Shown in pieces: positions 45,351-54,716 of a DNA stretch of 64,000 nt. A program made the translations under genes and the position numbers. The notes beneath the pieces were generated by a model. That model was not told where the DNA came from, did not search any database, and saw nothing but the letters and a program-made list of their open reading frames with translations. Location of the stretch: positions 2,418,001 to 2,482,000 of the forward strand of contig NZ_CP118976.1 of assembly GCF_029024945.1 (NCBI RefSeq), read 5' to 3'. Position 1 is the first letter of the stretch; every line of letters starts with the position of its first letter. The DNA comes from Staphylococcus succinus. Its GTDB lineage: Bacteria > Bacillota > Bacilli > Staphylococcales > Staphylococcaceae.

Positions 45351-46310
45351 TTAATTAACTATTTCTGTCGCTTTTTCTAAGACAATACGTGTGCCGGCTT
45401 TACCATTAAGTGCATCAATTGCATCATCTAATGAACAGATAATAGATTCTTTACCCAATTCAGCAAATTGAATCGCAGCTTCTATCTTAGGTAACATACT
45501 CCCTGCTGGAAATTGTCCTTCCACAACATAATTTTTAGCTTGCTCAACAGAAATGGTTTCTAACTTTTGTTCATTAGCTTTACCAAAATTCACATATACA
45601 TTTGGAACATCTGTCAGCATCATGAACGTATCTGCTTCAACTTGTTGCGCCAACTTTAACCCTGAGCGATCTTTATCGATAACAGCTTCTACACCATGGA
45701 TTGTTCCATTTTCGTCTCTATAAACTGGTATACCGCCACCGCCAGAAGAAATTACAATCGCTTGATTAATTAACGACTTAATCTGCTCTACGCCATGAAT
45801 CACTAAAGGTTCTGGAGATGGAACGACACGACGGTACCCTCTACCTGCATCTTCGACCATTACAAAACCGTGTGTTTCCTCTAAACGTTTAGCTTCTAAT
45901 TCGTTAAAAAATACGCCAATAGGTTTTGATGGATTTTTAAATGCTGGATCATCTTTATCTACTTCTACCATTGTAAGTAAGGTTACAACACTGCTATCAA
46001 TATTTAAAGATTCCAAGTGGTTTTTTAAGGCTTCTTCCATCATATACCCAATAAAGCCTTGTGATTCAGCATTACATGCGTTAATAGGTAACGGTTCTAC
46101 AATTTCTTTCGCCGCTTCATTTTGCGCTATAATATTCCCCACTTGCGGACCATTACCGTGTGTGACTACAACATTGTAGCCTTTCTCTTTTAACTCTGCC
46201 ATTTTACGTGTAGCAGCATATACATTGTTATATTGATTTTCATATGATGCTTCTTGTTTAGGTTGTAATATTGCATTCCCGCCTAAGGCAAGTACAACTC
46301 GCTTACCCAT
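45351..46310 (-). CDS. arcC: Carbamate kinase of the oxamate pathway
   Basis: An amino acid kinase family enzyme that transfers phosphate from carbamoyl phosphate to ADP, making ATP, ammonia and carbon dioxide. The start at 46310 (MGKRVVLALGGNAIL) has AAGGAG eight bases upstream; a GTG three codons earlier lies on the binding site. Motifs include VVTHGNGPQVGN, SSGGGGIPVYRD and DKDRSGLKLA. It is 319 residues, typical. Its start overlaps the AllH gene by eight bases. Position as last gene of the allFGH set marks it as the AllK counterpart (E. coli YbcF) rather than the arginine deiminase ArcC. Confidence 0.93.
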   Translation of the reverse strand: MGKRVVLALGGNAILQPKQEASYENQYNNVYAATRKMAELKEKGYNVVVTHGNGPQVGNIIAQNEAAKEIVEPLPINACNAESQGFIGYMMEEALKNHLESLNIDSSVVTLLTMVEVDKDDPAFKNPSKPIGVFFNELEAKRLEETHGFVMVEDAGRGYRRVVPSPEPLVIHGVEQIKSLINQAIVISSGGGGIPVYRDENGTIHGVEAVIDKDRSGLKLAQQVEADTFMMLTDVPNVYVNFGKANEQKLETISVEQAKNYVVEGQFPAGSMLPKIEAAIQFAELGKESIICSLDDAIDALNGKAGTRIVLEKATEIVN

Positions 46311-47094
46311 ATGTTTCACTCCTTAAAGTTAGTGCTACATACATACCATACAATGTATCTTTTCCCGAAGTTGATCCAACTTCTAACAATTGGTTCATGT
46401 GATATAATGATGGATCATGTTGTAGCACTGAAATTTTCGAACTAAATTGTCCTTTTTGTGCACATTTCAAAAAAGTTTCACCGACTAGCGTAGTAAGCGG
46501 CTTTTCAAGTATATGTGCTAATATTTCTAAATTTCGATTCGTTATATATGGATGAATAAAATGAACAAATAACATACCTGTTAATATATCATCACCTGAA
46601 GGCGTGAGTCCTTGTCCTCTACCTATAATATGGCGATAATAAGTTTCAACTGTTTCCCCGTTTTCGTACTCTAATAAGTGCATAAACTTTTTCATTTTTT
46701 CGTAATCAAAGTCTGTTTGATGATACTCTGAAAAATCGTAGTGCTTTATGTTACATTCAAATTGCTTAATATGTGTAGTGCTATTCCAGTCATTAATTGG
46801 TAATTGTTCAACTTGCCATACAAGTTGATATGATGCATTAAGATAAATTGCATTAGGGCCTAATTTGATAGTTTGGCCCTTATCAATCACCTTAAGTAAT
46901 TGAGCTTTTGTTTGTTGATCAATGACAATACCAAACGGAAAAGTTCCATTTTCATCACTTCCTACAAATATAAGCTCTTGTTTCTCACTTACAATATTAA
47001 ATCCTTTTTTAAAAATACTATGCACGTAGAACGATTTTCTCTTTTCCAATATTTCCTGGGCAATCTTGCCTATCGCTGTAGCGTGAAAAATCAC
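46303..47094 (-). CDS. allH: DUF2877 protein, oxamate carbamoyltransferase subunit AllH
   Basis: A 263-residue DUF2877 protein. The family segment GRGQGLTPSGDDILTGMLFV at about 164-183 is clear. In E. coli the genes formerly named fdrA, ylbE and ylbF (allF, allG, allH) have been assigned to the long-known oxamate carbamoyltransferase, which splits oxalurate with phosphate to oxamate and carbamoyl phosphate. The start is GTG, and overlaps the allG stop by four bases (GTGA). It is the third of three subunit genes in order F-G-H. Confidence 0.82.
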   Translation of the reverse strand: MIFHATAIGKIAQEILEKRKSFYVHSIFKKGFNIVSEKQELIFVGSDENGTFPFGIVIDQQTKAQLLKVIDKGQTIKLGPNAIYLNASYQLVWQVEQLPINDWNSTTHIKQFECNIKHYDFSEYHQTDFDYEKMKKFMHLLEYENGETVETYYRHIIGRGQGLTPSGDDILTGMLFVHFIHPYITNRNLEILAHILEKPLTTLVGETFLKCAQKGQFSSKISVLQHDPSLYHMNQLLEVGSTSGKDTLYGMYVALTLRSETYG

Positions 47095-48356
47095 GCTTTA
47101 AAGCCTAATTTCTCAGCGTAAGCTGTAATTGCTTTTTCAAAACATTCTATTGGAGGATGGACAGTACCAGCACCAATTTGACCATAACCAGCTATTTTAT
47201 GCGCAATACCTGTATTAATTACAGGTGTAATACCTGTTTCTACAACTTTACGTGCATCTATGCCTAGACAAGCGCCCTTAAAGTTCCATGTCGGAATCGC
47301 AAAGTTAGGATTTTCACCAATACAAATCTCTGTCATTTCATTACTGATTTTTAAGGCATCATCAAAACCGCCCGTTCCAACAAATCTCGTAACAGCAGGT
47401 GCAGCAATCATTGCCATACCACCTACACCAATCGTTTCCGTAATTGCAGAATCTCCAATATCCGTATTAGCATCATCCGCAGAATAACCAGTGAAATATA
47501 AGCCTTGTGGTGTATTAACGGGTGCAGTAAACCATTGATCGCCCATACCTGCAATACGTACGCCAAAATTTTCACCATTACGACACATAGCAGTCACTAC
47601 GGTTCCATGTTCGATTTGACGCGCAGCATCCATCATTGCTTTTCCAGTAGCCATAGCAATATTTAAGAAAAATTGGTCTGTATCAGCTAAGAATTGAATA
47701 ACTTCTGTACGCTGTGCTTGTTCAACATCTTCTAAGTCGCTAATAATTGGCGTCACTTCTTTAAGAAACGCTAATGAAGCTGCAATATTACGTTGATGGA
47801 ATTCGTCACCCATGGCAATCGCTTTAGCAATTAACACATTTACATTCAAACCATCTTTCATTTGGTGCAAGGCTTTACTTAATACTGGACCTAATACATC
47901 TTTCATCCAATGCAGACGATTGACTACTGTTTCATTATAAGCACCAAAACGTAGCACCGCACCGATACCTTCATTCATTTGGCAATAAGCTTCATTACCA
48001 CTTTCTCTATTTTCAACTACGAGTACAGGCATATTTGCAGATGTTATACCTCCCATAGGCCCCACAGCATTCACATGATGGCAAGGTATTAGAGTGATCT
48101 TTCCATTTTCTAATAATTCACGTGCACCTTGTTCGTTACTCGCCCAACCTTCAAAAAGAATGGCACCTACACAAGAACCTTGCATCGGATCAGTCATATT
48201 TTCATATTCAATTGGCGGTCCAGCATGTAGCAAGACATGGTCTGTAAGTTCAGGAATTTTAGATTTGGCAGGTACCACATCTACTAAAAATGGCGCTGCT
48301 GCAATCATTTTGTCAATAACCGCTTGGTTAGCTTCATCTATTGTTTTGTAACCCAT
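47091..48356 (-). CDS. allG: DUF1116 (YlbE family) protein, oxamate carbamoyltransferase subunit AllG
   Basis: A 421-residue DUF1116 protein. Family features include VLLHAGPPIEYENMTDPMQGSCVGAILFEGWA near residue 50, CHHVNAVGPMGGITSANMPV and FVGTGGFDDALKISNEM. It follows allF after one base, and its ribosome binding site (AAGGAG) lies inside the end of allF. The complex with AllF and AllH is inferred from the E. coli system. Which subunit carries which catalytic step is not known to me. Confidence 0.85.
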   Translation of the reverse strand: MGYKTIDEANQAVIDKMIAAAPFLVDVVPAKSKIPELTDHVLLHAGPPIEYENMTDPMQGSCVGAILFEGWASNEQGARELLENGKITLIPCHHVNAVGPMGGITSANMPVLVVENRESGNEAYCQMNEGIGAVLRFGAYNETVVNRLHWMKDVLGPVLSKALHQMKDGLNVNVLIAKAIAMGDEFHQRNIAASLAFLKEVTPIISDLEDVEQAQRTEVIQFLADTDQFFLNIAMATGKAMMDAARQIEHGTVVTAMCRNGENFGVRIAGMGDQWFTAPVNTPQGLYFTGYSADDANTDIGDSAITETIGVGGMAMIAAPAVTRFVGTGGFDDALKISNEMTEICIGENPNFAIPTWNFKGACLGIDARKVVETGITPVINTGIAHKIAGYGQIGAGTVHPPIECFEKAITAYAEKLGFKA

Positions 48357-48357
48357 G

Positions 48358-50118
48358 TTATACTGTCTCTCCTTCGTAGTTATTTAAAAATTGTAGTACT
48401 TTCATTAATTTTTCATCACCACCAGCAATTGGGCGCCAATTAAATTGAACCACTTGCGCTTCATTAGATTGAATAGCTTCAGTAAAACTTTGCAATCCAA
48501 TATTAATGACACTTGGTTTATGATTTATCAAATTCATTATTTTATCATCTATAGTTAAATCCACTGGTTCCACATCAAAGTTCTGTACTTCTCGTTCTGG
48601 TTGTGCAACCGTACCACCAATTAAATTAATTGCCGTACGAACCATCTGATCATTGGTATCACAAACGATAGCGCCTGCTGCTTTTAAAGTATTAATTTGT
48701 GCATGATAGTCTTGATGATCATGTTCTGTCCCAACCACTGTAACAAGTATTGCTAGAGAACGACCATCTTCACTCACTTTAGCGCGTATATTTTGAATTG
48801 TTGGCGCAAGCTCACTCGCCATATCATCATGACTACCATAGCCGATGACATTATCTAACATAATCACTGCTGTTGATGGATCTTCTGCAGATTTTTCTAA
48901 CATTTCAATACGCTTAGTCGGATCAATCATTGGATGTGGTCTACCTTGTGTATAGATATCATCACCTAAATCAATGATTTCATGATTACCACCTTTATAA
49001 GAAAATCCTTCCGGTGTTTCGCTATCTGAGTCATCTCCCAATGTATCTTTCACTAACATTGCCGCTTCGGAAGCTAATGTACCACCTGAATAATATCCTT
49101 TAATACCATCTTGTTTAGCAGTTAAGTTGACTGAAATATTATCCAAAACTTTTGGCTTGAAGTTTGGTGTATCTCCATTAGATAGTTGTACTGACACACG
49201 CGCCGCTTCTTCTAACGTATAAGCATGATAAATATTAGGTTCTGTATAGGTAGGTTTAGCGCCTAAGAACAATGCTACTACTGGTTTATCAATATTTCGT
49301 AATACATTAAGTACTTTTTCTTCAACTGCTTTAGCTGGTGGTTTAGAAATCACAGTGATCACTTTCACTTTAGGATCTTGATTTAAGGCTTTAATACTAT
49401 CGAGCATTGTTATTGCGCCGACTTCTGTAGACAAATCTCTGCCACCAGTTCCAATCGCATTTGTCACGCCTTTACCTTCGCGATCAATAATTGTCGTTAC
49501 TTCTTGAATACCTGTTCCAGAAGCACCTACCACGCCTATGTCACCTGCATTGACAGTATTAGTAAATGCAAGTGGCAAACCATGTATAATTCCAGTTCCA
49601 CAGTCTGGCCCCATAACTAAAAGACCTTTATCATGCGCCATTTCTTTTAAACGTACTTCATCTTCTTTTGCAACGTTATCGCTAAACATAAATACATTCA
49701 AATTATGGTTAAGTGCATTTTCTGCTTCCATTGCCGCATATTGACCTGGTATAGAAATAAGTGCAAGGTTAGGATTTTCTGCTAGTTCTAATGCACGCTT
49801 CCAATTCGAAGCTTCATCTTGTTTGTGTGTCTGACTATCACTTTCTGCTTTTCCTTTTAATTCAGCTTCTACCTCTTGGTCAACTTCATCTATTTTCGTT
49901 TCATCATCTGTATCAATGACAATTAAAATATCATTAGGTTTAGCATTTTCTAATTCTGCAGTACCTAATCCCGAAGATTTGAAGATATCCTTGTTTGCAG
50001 GTGTGCCCATCATAATAGATACTTGATTCACACCTTCAATAGCAGATAATTTATTCGATAATAACATTAATACAATCGAATCTTGATACGTATTTTCTTT
50101 AATTATTGTGTATAGCAT
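48358..50118 (-). CDS. allF: FdrA family protein, oxamate carbamoyltransferase subunit AllF
   Basis: A 586-residue FdrA-family protein related in fold to the alpha subunit of succinyl-CoA synthetase. Nucleotide-fold segments are GLLVMGPDCGTGIIHGLPLAF, GDIGVVGASGTGIQEVTT and IGTGGRDLSTEVG around residues 185-250. A second half contains YYSGGTLASEAAML and VIMLDNVIGYG. FdrA was first named as a suppressor of ftsH mutations. Its present role as an oxalurate-cleaving subunit comes from E. coli allFGH. GGAGG precedes the ATG, 15 nt after allD. Confidence 0.87.
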   Translation of the reverse strand: MLYTIIKENTYQDSIVLMLLSNKLSAIEGVNQVSIMMGTPANKDIFKSSGLGTAELENAKPNDILIVIDTDDETKIDEVDQEVEAELKGKAESDSQTHKQDEASNWKRALELAENPNLALISIPGQYAAMEAENALNHNLNVFMFSDNVAKEDEVRLKEMAHDKGLLVMGPDCGTGIIHGLPLAFTNTVNAGDIGVVGASGTGIQEVTTIIDREGKGVTNAIGTGGRDLSTEVGAITMLDSIKALNQDPKVKVITVISKPPAKAVEEKVLNVLRNIDKPVVALFLGAKPTYTEPNIYHAYTLEEAARVSVQLSNGDTPNFKPKVLDNISVNLTAKQDGIKGYYSGGTLASEAAMLVKDTLGDDSDSETPEGFSYKGGNHEIIDLGDDIYTQGRPHPMIDPTKRIEMLEKSAEDPSTAVIMLDNVIGYGSHDDMASELAPTIQNIRAKVSEDGRSLAILVTVVGTEHDHQDYHAQINTLKAAGAIVCDTNDQMVRTAINLIGGTVAQPEREVQNFDVEPVDLTIDDKIMNLINHKPSVINIGLQSFTEAIQSNEAQVVQFNWRPIAGGDEKLMKVLQFLNNYEGETV

Positions 50119-50133
50119 ACTATTCCTCCGTTA

Positions 50134-51183
50134 TTATTCAGCAAATCGATTTTTTCCGTGGTAACGATCATAGTGCACATTATCTGACACTAAATAGTTA
50201 TATATTTCATCAACAATTTCAATACCATCACTGTCATATTTATCACTACGCAAGCGTCCGCGTTCGCCTGGATAGAATATTTCACCAAATCCTTCTGCAG
50301 CCGGCTGTGCTTTAAGTTCGTCTAACATTGTTGAAATTCTAACCTTAAATTGCTCTAAATCAGTAAAGAATGCTGGATTAATGACAATATGAAGCTGTCC
50401 TAAATCTCGCCCTTTCGTCAAATCTTTATACATAGATGAAACATGGACACCATGTGGCACACCTAGTAGACTTCCTGCCAAAATATCAACCATCATCATG
50501 AGCCCATAACCTTTAGGCCCCGCTACAGGCACAAGTGCATGTACATCTCTAGCATTTGTTGTTGGTTCGCCTTGCGCATTAACAGCCCATGTATCTGGAA
50601 TGGATTGATTTTTTGCACGTGCATCAAGTACTTTACCCCAAGCTTGTACAGTTGTAGCCATATCAAATGTAATCATACGTTCATCATTTGAAGGTGCACT
50701 AAACGCAATTGGATTTGTACCAAAGTATGGTTCAGTTCCACCAAAAGGCACTACCATTGGGTCAGATTGGCACATACTTAAACCAACCATATCTTGCTGT
50801 GCTGCCATCTCTACGAAATAACCTAAAGCACCGCTATGAGAAATATGCTTCACACCTACTACAGCCACTCCGTTTTCTTTAGCCATATCAATCGCTTTGT
50901 CCATAGCTTCTTTTGCAGCTTGATGTCCCGGACCGTTATCTCCTTCAAACACACCTGTAGAAGGTCCAGTACGTTCAAATTGATAATTAGGTTTCGTAGT
51001 AATACCACCCTTAGCAATACGTTCTGCATAATATTCTACTCTTACCGCTCCATGCGAATGAATACCTCTATAATCTGCGAAAGTAAGTACATCAGCAACA
51101 TCACTCGCAGCATCTTCATTCAACCCAGCTTTAACTAATTTATTTTTCATTAAGTCAAATAATTTTTCTTTTGATATACGCAT
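50134..51183 (-). CDS. allD: Ureidoglycolate dehydrogenase (first paralogue, promoter-distal)
   Basis: A malate/lactate dehydrogenase type II family enzyme predicted to oxidise (S)-ureidoglycolate to oxalurate with NAD(P). The start at 51183 (MRISKEKLFDLMK) has GGAGG seven bases upstream, giving 349 residues. Conserved segments are ADYRGIHSHGAVRVEYY (about 50-66), HISHSGALGYFVEMA (catalytic His), PFGGTEPYFGTNPIAFSAPS and GPKGYGLMMMVDILAGSLLG. It is about two-thirds identical by eye to the next gene upstream (51385-52416). It lies directly before allF. Which paralogue is the main enzyme is unknown. Confidence 0.9.
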   Translation of the reverse strand: MRISKEKLFDLMKNKLVKAGLNEDAASDVADVLTFADYRGIHSHGAVRVEYYAERIAKGGITTKPNYQFERTGPSTGVFEGDNGPGHQAAKEAMDKAIDMAKENGVAVVGVKHISHSGALGYFVEMAAQQDMVGLSMCQSDPMVVPFGGTEPYFGTNPIAFSAPSNDERMITFDMATTVQAWGKVLDARAKNQSIPDTWAVNAQGEPTTNARDVHALVPVAGPKGYGLMMMVDILAGSLLGVPHGVHVSSMYKDLTKGRDLGQLHIVINPAFFTDLEQFKVRISTMLDELKAQPAAEGFGEIFYPGERGRLRSDKYDSDGIEIVDEIYNYLVSDNVHYDRYHGKNRFAE

Positions 51184-51238
51184 CTTCATACCTCCTTATT
51201 TTTATCATTCTGTAACAATTCACTTTTTATCGATATTG

Positions 51239-51259
51239 TTGGATTTATACTTTATCCAA
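51239..51259. promoter_or_regulatory. Inverted repeat between the two allD genes
   Basis: TTGGAT-N9-ATCCAA lies in the 201-nt gap between the allD paralogues, 56 nt upstream of the downstream gene's start. Such a gap breaks an otherwise tight operon, so a second promoter or regulator site is plausible. I cannot assign a regulator. Confidence 0.35.
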
Positions 51260-51384
51260 TGTTAAAAATAATTTTTTCATAAATTAAATATTCAAATAAT
51301 ATGTGCATTAAAAAGAAGCTACTGAGAACAAATCGTCATTTATTATTTATACATACAATTGCCCTGTTCACTTCTTCAATGTAT

Positions 51385-52416
51385 TTAATAACTAGCGTCA
51401 GAGATTAAGTAGTCATAGATACTGCGCGCTACTGGAATACCACTTTCAGCATAATTCTTTTTAACTTCTTCTTGAATTTCACCTGGATAGTAGACCTGAT
51501 CGAATGCTTTCGCAGGTTCGATATCATGTAACTCATCTACCATGTCAGAAACTTGCCTTAAAAACTGTGCCTCATCCCCAAAGTAAGCAGGATTAATGAC
51601 AATATGAAATTGCCCTAACCTACGATATTGACTTAAGTCTTCATACATTGAGGTAACATGTTTACCAAAGGGTAATCCTAATAAACTACCAGCTAAAATA
51701 TCCACCATCATCATGAGCCCATAACCTTTAGGTCCCGCTACAGGCAATAAAGCAGCTACTTCAAATGGATCTGTCGTTGGTTCACCTTGTGCATCAACAG
51801 CCCATGTATCTGGAATAGCTTTTTGCTTTGAACGGGCATCTAAAATTTTCCCCCATGCTTGTACAGTTGTAGCCATATCAAATAGTATTGGATCCCCAGA
51901 TTCTCGTGGCGAAGCAAAAGCTATTGGGTTGGTACCGAAGTACGGTTCGGTACCACCAAAAGGAACAACCATTGGGTCTGATTGACATACCGTTAGTGCA
52001 ACCATTCCTTGTTGTGCAGCATGTTCTACAAAATAACCAATCGCACCACTATGTCCCATTTCTTGAACGCCCACCATGCCAATACCACTAGATTGCGCTA
52101 ATGCTATTGCTTCTTCCATAGCCTCAAAAGCGACATAATGACCGATTGCATTATCTCCAAAATATGTCCCTGATGATGGTCCTTGTTGTGTAAATTTTAG
52201 TTTAGGTTGGAGATTATACCCCTTTTTCACTATACGTTCTGCGTAATACTGCATGCGTACAGAACCATGCGAATGTATGCCTCGAGCATCTGCAAATATT
52301 AATAAATCAGCTGTCTTATCAGCCTGTACTTCAGGCAAACCAACATTCATGAGTTTCTCTTTAAATAAATGTCGTAATTTACCTTTTTCGACATACACTA
52401 ATCCTTCTGCGTCCAT
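51385..52416 (-). CDS. allD: Ureidoglycolate dehydrogenase (second paralogue, promoter-proximal)
   Basis: A 343-residue paralogue of the adjacent AllD with the same signatures: ADARGIHSHGSVRMQYY, GHSGAIGYFVEHAAQ, PFGGTEPYFGTNPIAFASP and GPKGYGLMMMVDILAGSLLGLPFG. The start at 52416 (MDAEGLVYVEKGKL) has AAAGG nine bases upstream; the longer frame uses a TTG on the binding site. It follows allE closely (15 nt). The two copies have diverged well beyond a recent duplication, so they may differ in substrate (for example ureidoglycolate against lactate or malate). Confidence 0.87.
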   Translation of the reverse strand: MDAEGLVYVEKGKLRHLFKEKLMNVGLPEVQADKTADLLIFADARGIHSHGSVRMQYYAERIVKKGYNLQPKLKFTQQGPSSGTYFGDNAIGHYVAFEAMEEAIALAQSSGIGMVGVQEMGHSGAIGYFVEHAAQQGMVALTVCQSDPMVVPFGGTEPYFGTNPIAFASPRESGDPILFDMATTVQAWGKILDARSKQKAIPDTWAVDAQGEPTTDPFEVAALLPVAGPKGYGLMMMVDILAGSLLGLPFGKHVTSMYEDLSQYRRLGQFHIVINPAYFGDEAQFLRQVSDMVDELHDIEPAKAFDQVYYPGEIQEEVKKNYAESGIPVARSIYDYLISDASY

Positions 52417-52431
52417 ACTTAACAACCTTTC

Positions 52432-53220
52432 TTAAATTTCTATATCTCTATTGGCATCTTTTGAATAGATGTATGTAAAAGGTTCATCTAAACCAACCGC
52501 ATAGGTCGCTTGAGGAGAATAAGCCCCCATAAATATATAATCTCCTTTATCTACAGGTAGCCAGTCATTATCAAGGTTGTACATACCGCGGCCACTTAAT
52601 ACATATGCACCATGCTCTTGCACATGTGTTTCAACGTAGCCATGTGAGGCACCGGGTTTAAATGAAAGAATATGGATATTCATATCATATGCTAACTCTT
52701 TTGGTAATAAATCGAGAATTTTCACTTCCTCCATACCTTCATACGGTTCTTGAGTCATATCATTTACATTTCCTGTGACGATGTCTGGCGTATACCCTTC
52801 GATAGGTTGGTAACGTTTTTTATATAAGAAAATGCGGCTATCATTGTTTTGATTACTATTTTCAAAAGTCATTACTAAATGTGGCGGTACATACAAATAT
52901 CCACCTGCATTTAATTCATATTTTTTATCATCTGCATATGCGTTTATATTTCCATATTCTACATATATAAATGTTTGAACACCGTTACCACCAAATCCTT
53001 GTGTGTTGCCACCTTGATTTTTTAATGTCACTAAATAATCTACAAAATGCGCTCCAATTCTTGGTGATCCTAAAATTGTCACATCGCAGTCCTCGAAGCC
53101 AGGAACAACATTATTCACTAAACCATCTGGTGTAATTACCGCATAGTTATCTTTCTTAATCACTGAACGTGTTTCTAATAAACCTTCTCTGTAACCTTGA
53201 TTATGATTTAAGTAACCCAT
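52432..53220 (-). CDS. allE: (S)-ureidoglycine aminohydrolase
   Basis: A 262-residue bicupin (YlbA/AllE family) that hydrolyses (S)-ureidoglycine to (S)-ureidoglycolate and ammonia. The N-terminal cupin holds GGNGVQTFIYVEYG and GGYLYVPPH. The C-terminal cupin has the metal-binding set in HGYVETHVQEHGAYVLSGRG (Glu and two His) followed by GDYIFMGAYSPQATYAVG. Length is usual. A clear AAGGAG precedes the ATG. It sits between allC and allD, matching the order of reactions. Confidence 0.93.
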   Translation of the reverse strand: MGYLNHNQGYREGLLETRSVIKKDNYAVITPDGLVNNVVPGFEDCDVTILGSPRIGAHFVDYLVTLKNQGGNTQGFGGNGVQTFIYVEYGNINAYADDKKYELNAGGYLYVPPHLVMTFENSNQNNDSRIFLYKKRYQPIEGYTPDIVTGNVNDMTQEPYEGMEEVKILDLLPKELAYDMNIHILSFKPGASHGYVETHVQEHGAYVLSGRGMYNLDNDWLPVDKGDYIFMGAYSPQATYAVGLDEPFTYIYSKDANRDIEI

Positions 53221-53311
53221 AAATATAAAATCTCCTTTACCTTATCTATTTTTGTATATTTAGATATGCTCAATAGCACATTTGATGAAAAATTTAGCTT
53301 GATGATTGATA

Positions 53312-54544
53312 TTATTCTTTGTAAGCCAGTTGATACAATACTTGTTTCAAGACTTCTATGCCTTTAACCAAATCCTCTATATCAGTTTCTTCTTCAACAT
53401 TATGACTGACGCCGTTAATCGAAGGTACAAATATCATCGCTGTCGGTATATATTTAGCAAATATTTGAGAATCATGTCCTGCACCTGATGGCATTACTTT
53501 ACAATCTGATGATCCAACAACGTGTTCTGCAGCCTTTTTGACTTCGCTTACCAGTTGTTCATCCATTAACGTTGGTGCTTCATCCATCCACAAGTCAATA
53601 TCATATTCTACCGCTTCTTCTTCTGACACACGCTTGATGCATGCATCAATTTTTTCGGCAAATTGATTTAACTCAACTTGGTTAATATGACGACAATCTA
53701 TAGAAAATGTAACTTCACCTGGAACCACGTTCACCGTGTTTGGTACTGGGTCCACACGACCAAACGTAATCACTAATGGATCCCCAAATGCGCGGGCTTG
53801 ATCAGTTAATTCGTTTGCTATTTTACTAAAAGCAACGACCGCATCTTTCCTTAATCCCATAGGCGTTGTTCCCGCGTGATTAGCTTCGCCTTTGAGGTTA
53901 ACTGTGTAGCGCTTCTGTCCTACAATTCCATTAACAATACCAATTGCTTTTTGTTCACTTTCTAGTACTTTACCTTGTTCGATATGCACTTCAACAAATG
54001 ATTTTATATAACTAAAATCGTTGTCTACTGTACGATAATCAAATCCTGCTTCATGCATTGCGTCTTCAAAGTTGACACCTTCACCATCAGCGATAGATGA
54101 TACGTCAGCTTTATTGGCTAAATTGAAGAAGTTTTTGCTCCCCCAAAACGCATAAGGAAAACGACTCCCCTCTTCTTCAGCCAATGCTAACAATTCCAAT
54201 GACCGTAAAGGTTGGCCATGTTCAGCTTTTAATGATTGCATTGCAACCAAAGCAGCTAACACACCAAACTGGCCATCTAAATGTCCACCTTCTACTACCG
54301 TATCAATATGTGACCCAGACATAACTGTCTCATCAGGATATTTACTGCCTTCGATACGTCCTTTTAAATTACCTACACTATCAAAACGCGCTTCGAATCC
54401 TTCGTTTTCTAATGTACTTTTTAATGTATGTATTGCATTTGACCATGCTTCTGAATAAAGTAAGCGTGTAATACCGCCACCGTTTAAACCACCACATGAT
54501 GTAAGTTTGTTATCTAAAGCTTCAAAAGAAGATCTGATGTCCAT
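53312..54544 (-). CDS. allC: Allantoate amidohydrolase
   Basis: An M20-family metal hydrolase that converts allantoate to ureidoglycine, ammonia and carbon dioxide. The start at 54544 (MDIRSSFEALDN) has AAGGAG nine bases upstream. The metal ligands show in SGSHIDTVVEGGHLDG, AEEEGSRFPYAFWGSKNF, VHIEQGKVLE and SGAGHDSQIFAK. The FPYAFWGSKN segment is the allantoate-specific form, unlike the paralogue at 55559. At 410 residues it is normal. It heads the minus-strand operon allC-allE-allD-allD-allF-allG-allH-arcC. Confidence 0.93.
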   Translation of the reverse strand: MDIRSSFEALDNKLTSCGGLNGGGITRLLYSEAWSNAIHTLKSTLENEGFEARFDSVGNLKGRIEGSKYPDETVMSGSHIDTVVEGGHLDGQFGVLAALVAMQSLKAEHGQPLRSLELLALAEEEGSRFPYAFWGSKNFFNLANKADVSSIADGEGVNFEDAMHEAGFDYRTVDNDFSYIKSFVEVHIEQGKVLESEQKAIGIVNGIVGQKRYTVNLKGEANHAGTTPMGLRKDAVVAFSKIANELTDQARAFGDPLVITFGRVDPVPNTVNVVPGEVTFSIDCRHINQVELNQFAEKIDACIKRVSEEEAVEYDIDLWMDEAPTLMDEQLVSEVKKAAEHVVGSSDCKVMPSGAGHDSQIFAKYIPTAMIFVPSINGVSHNVEEETDIEDLVKGIEVLKQVLYQLAYKE

Positions 54545-54575
54545 ACAATTCAACTCCTTTTCTATTTCATAATTA

Positions 54576-54604
54576 ATTATAAGCGTTTACATTTTAGTTA
54601 TCAT
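54576..54604 (-). promoter_or_regulatory. allC operon promoter
   Basis: Minus strand ATGATA (54599-54604), 17 nt, TATAAT (54576-54581), 31 nt before the allC start. The poor -35 and perfect -10 suggest an activator such as PucR. Confidence 0.5.
54579..54592. promoter_or_regulatory. Candidate cre site at the allC promoter
   Basis: Minus strand TGTAAACGCTTAT, matching the CcpA consensus TGWAARCGYTWNCW except near the 3' end. It fills the promoter spacer next to the -10, so CcpA binding would block transcription. Confidence 0.55.
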
Positions 54605-54716
54605 TCACATTTCTCACAATAATACTTAATACTTTTATTCGATTTATACAAATACTTCTTTTCATTTTTTTGAGATACTATATTTAGCAAAATGTATCTA
54701 TAGGAGGATTGTCATA

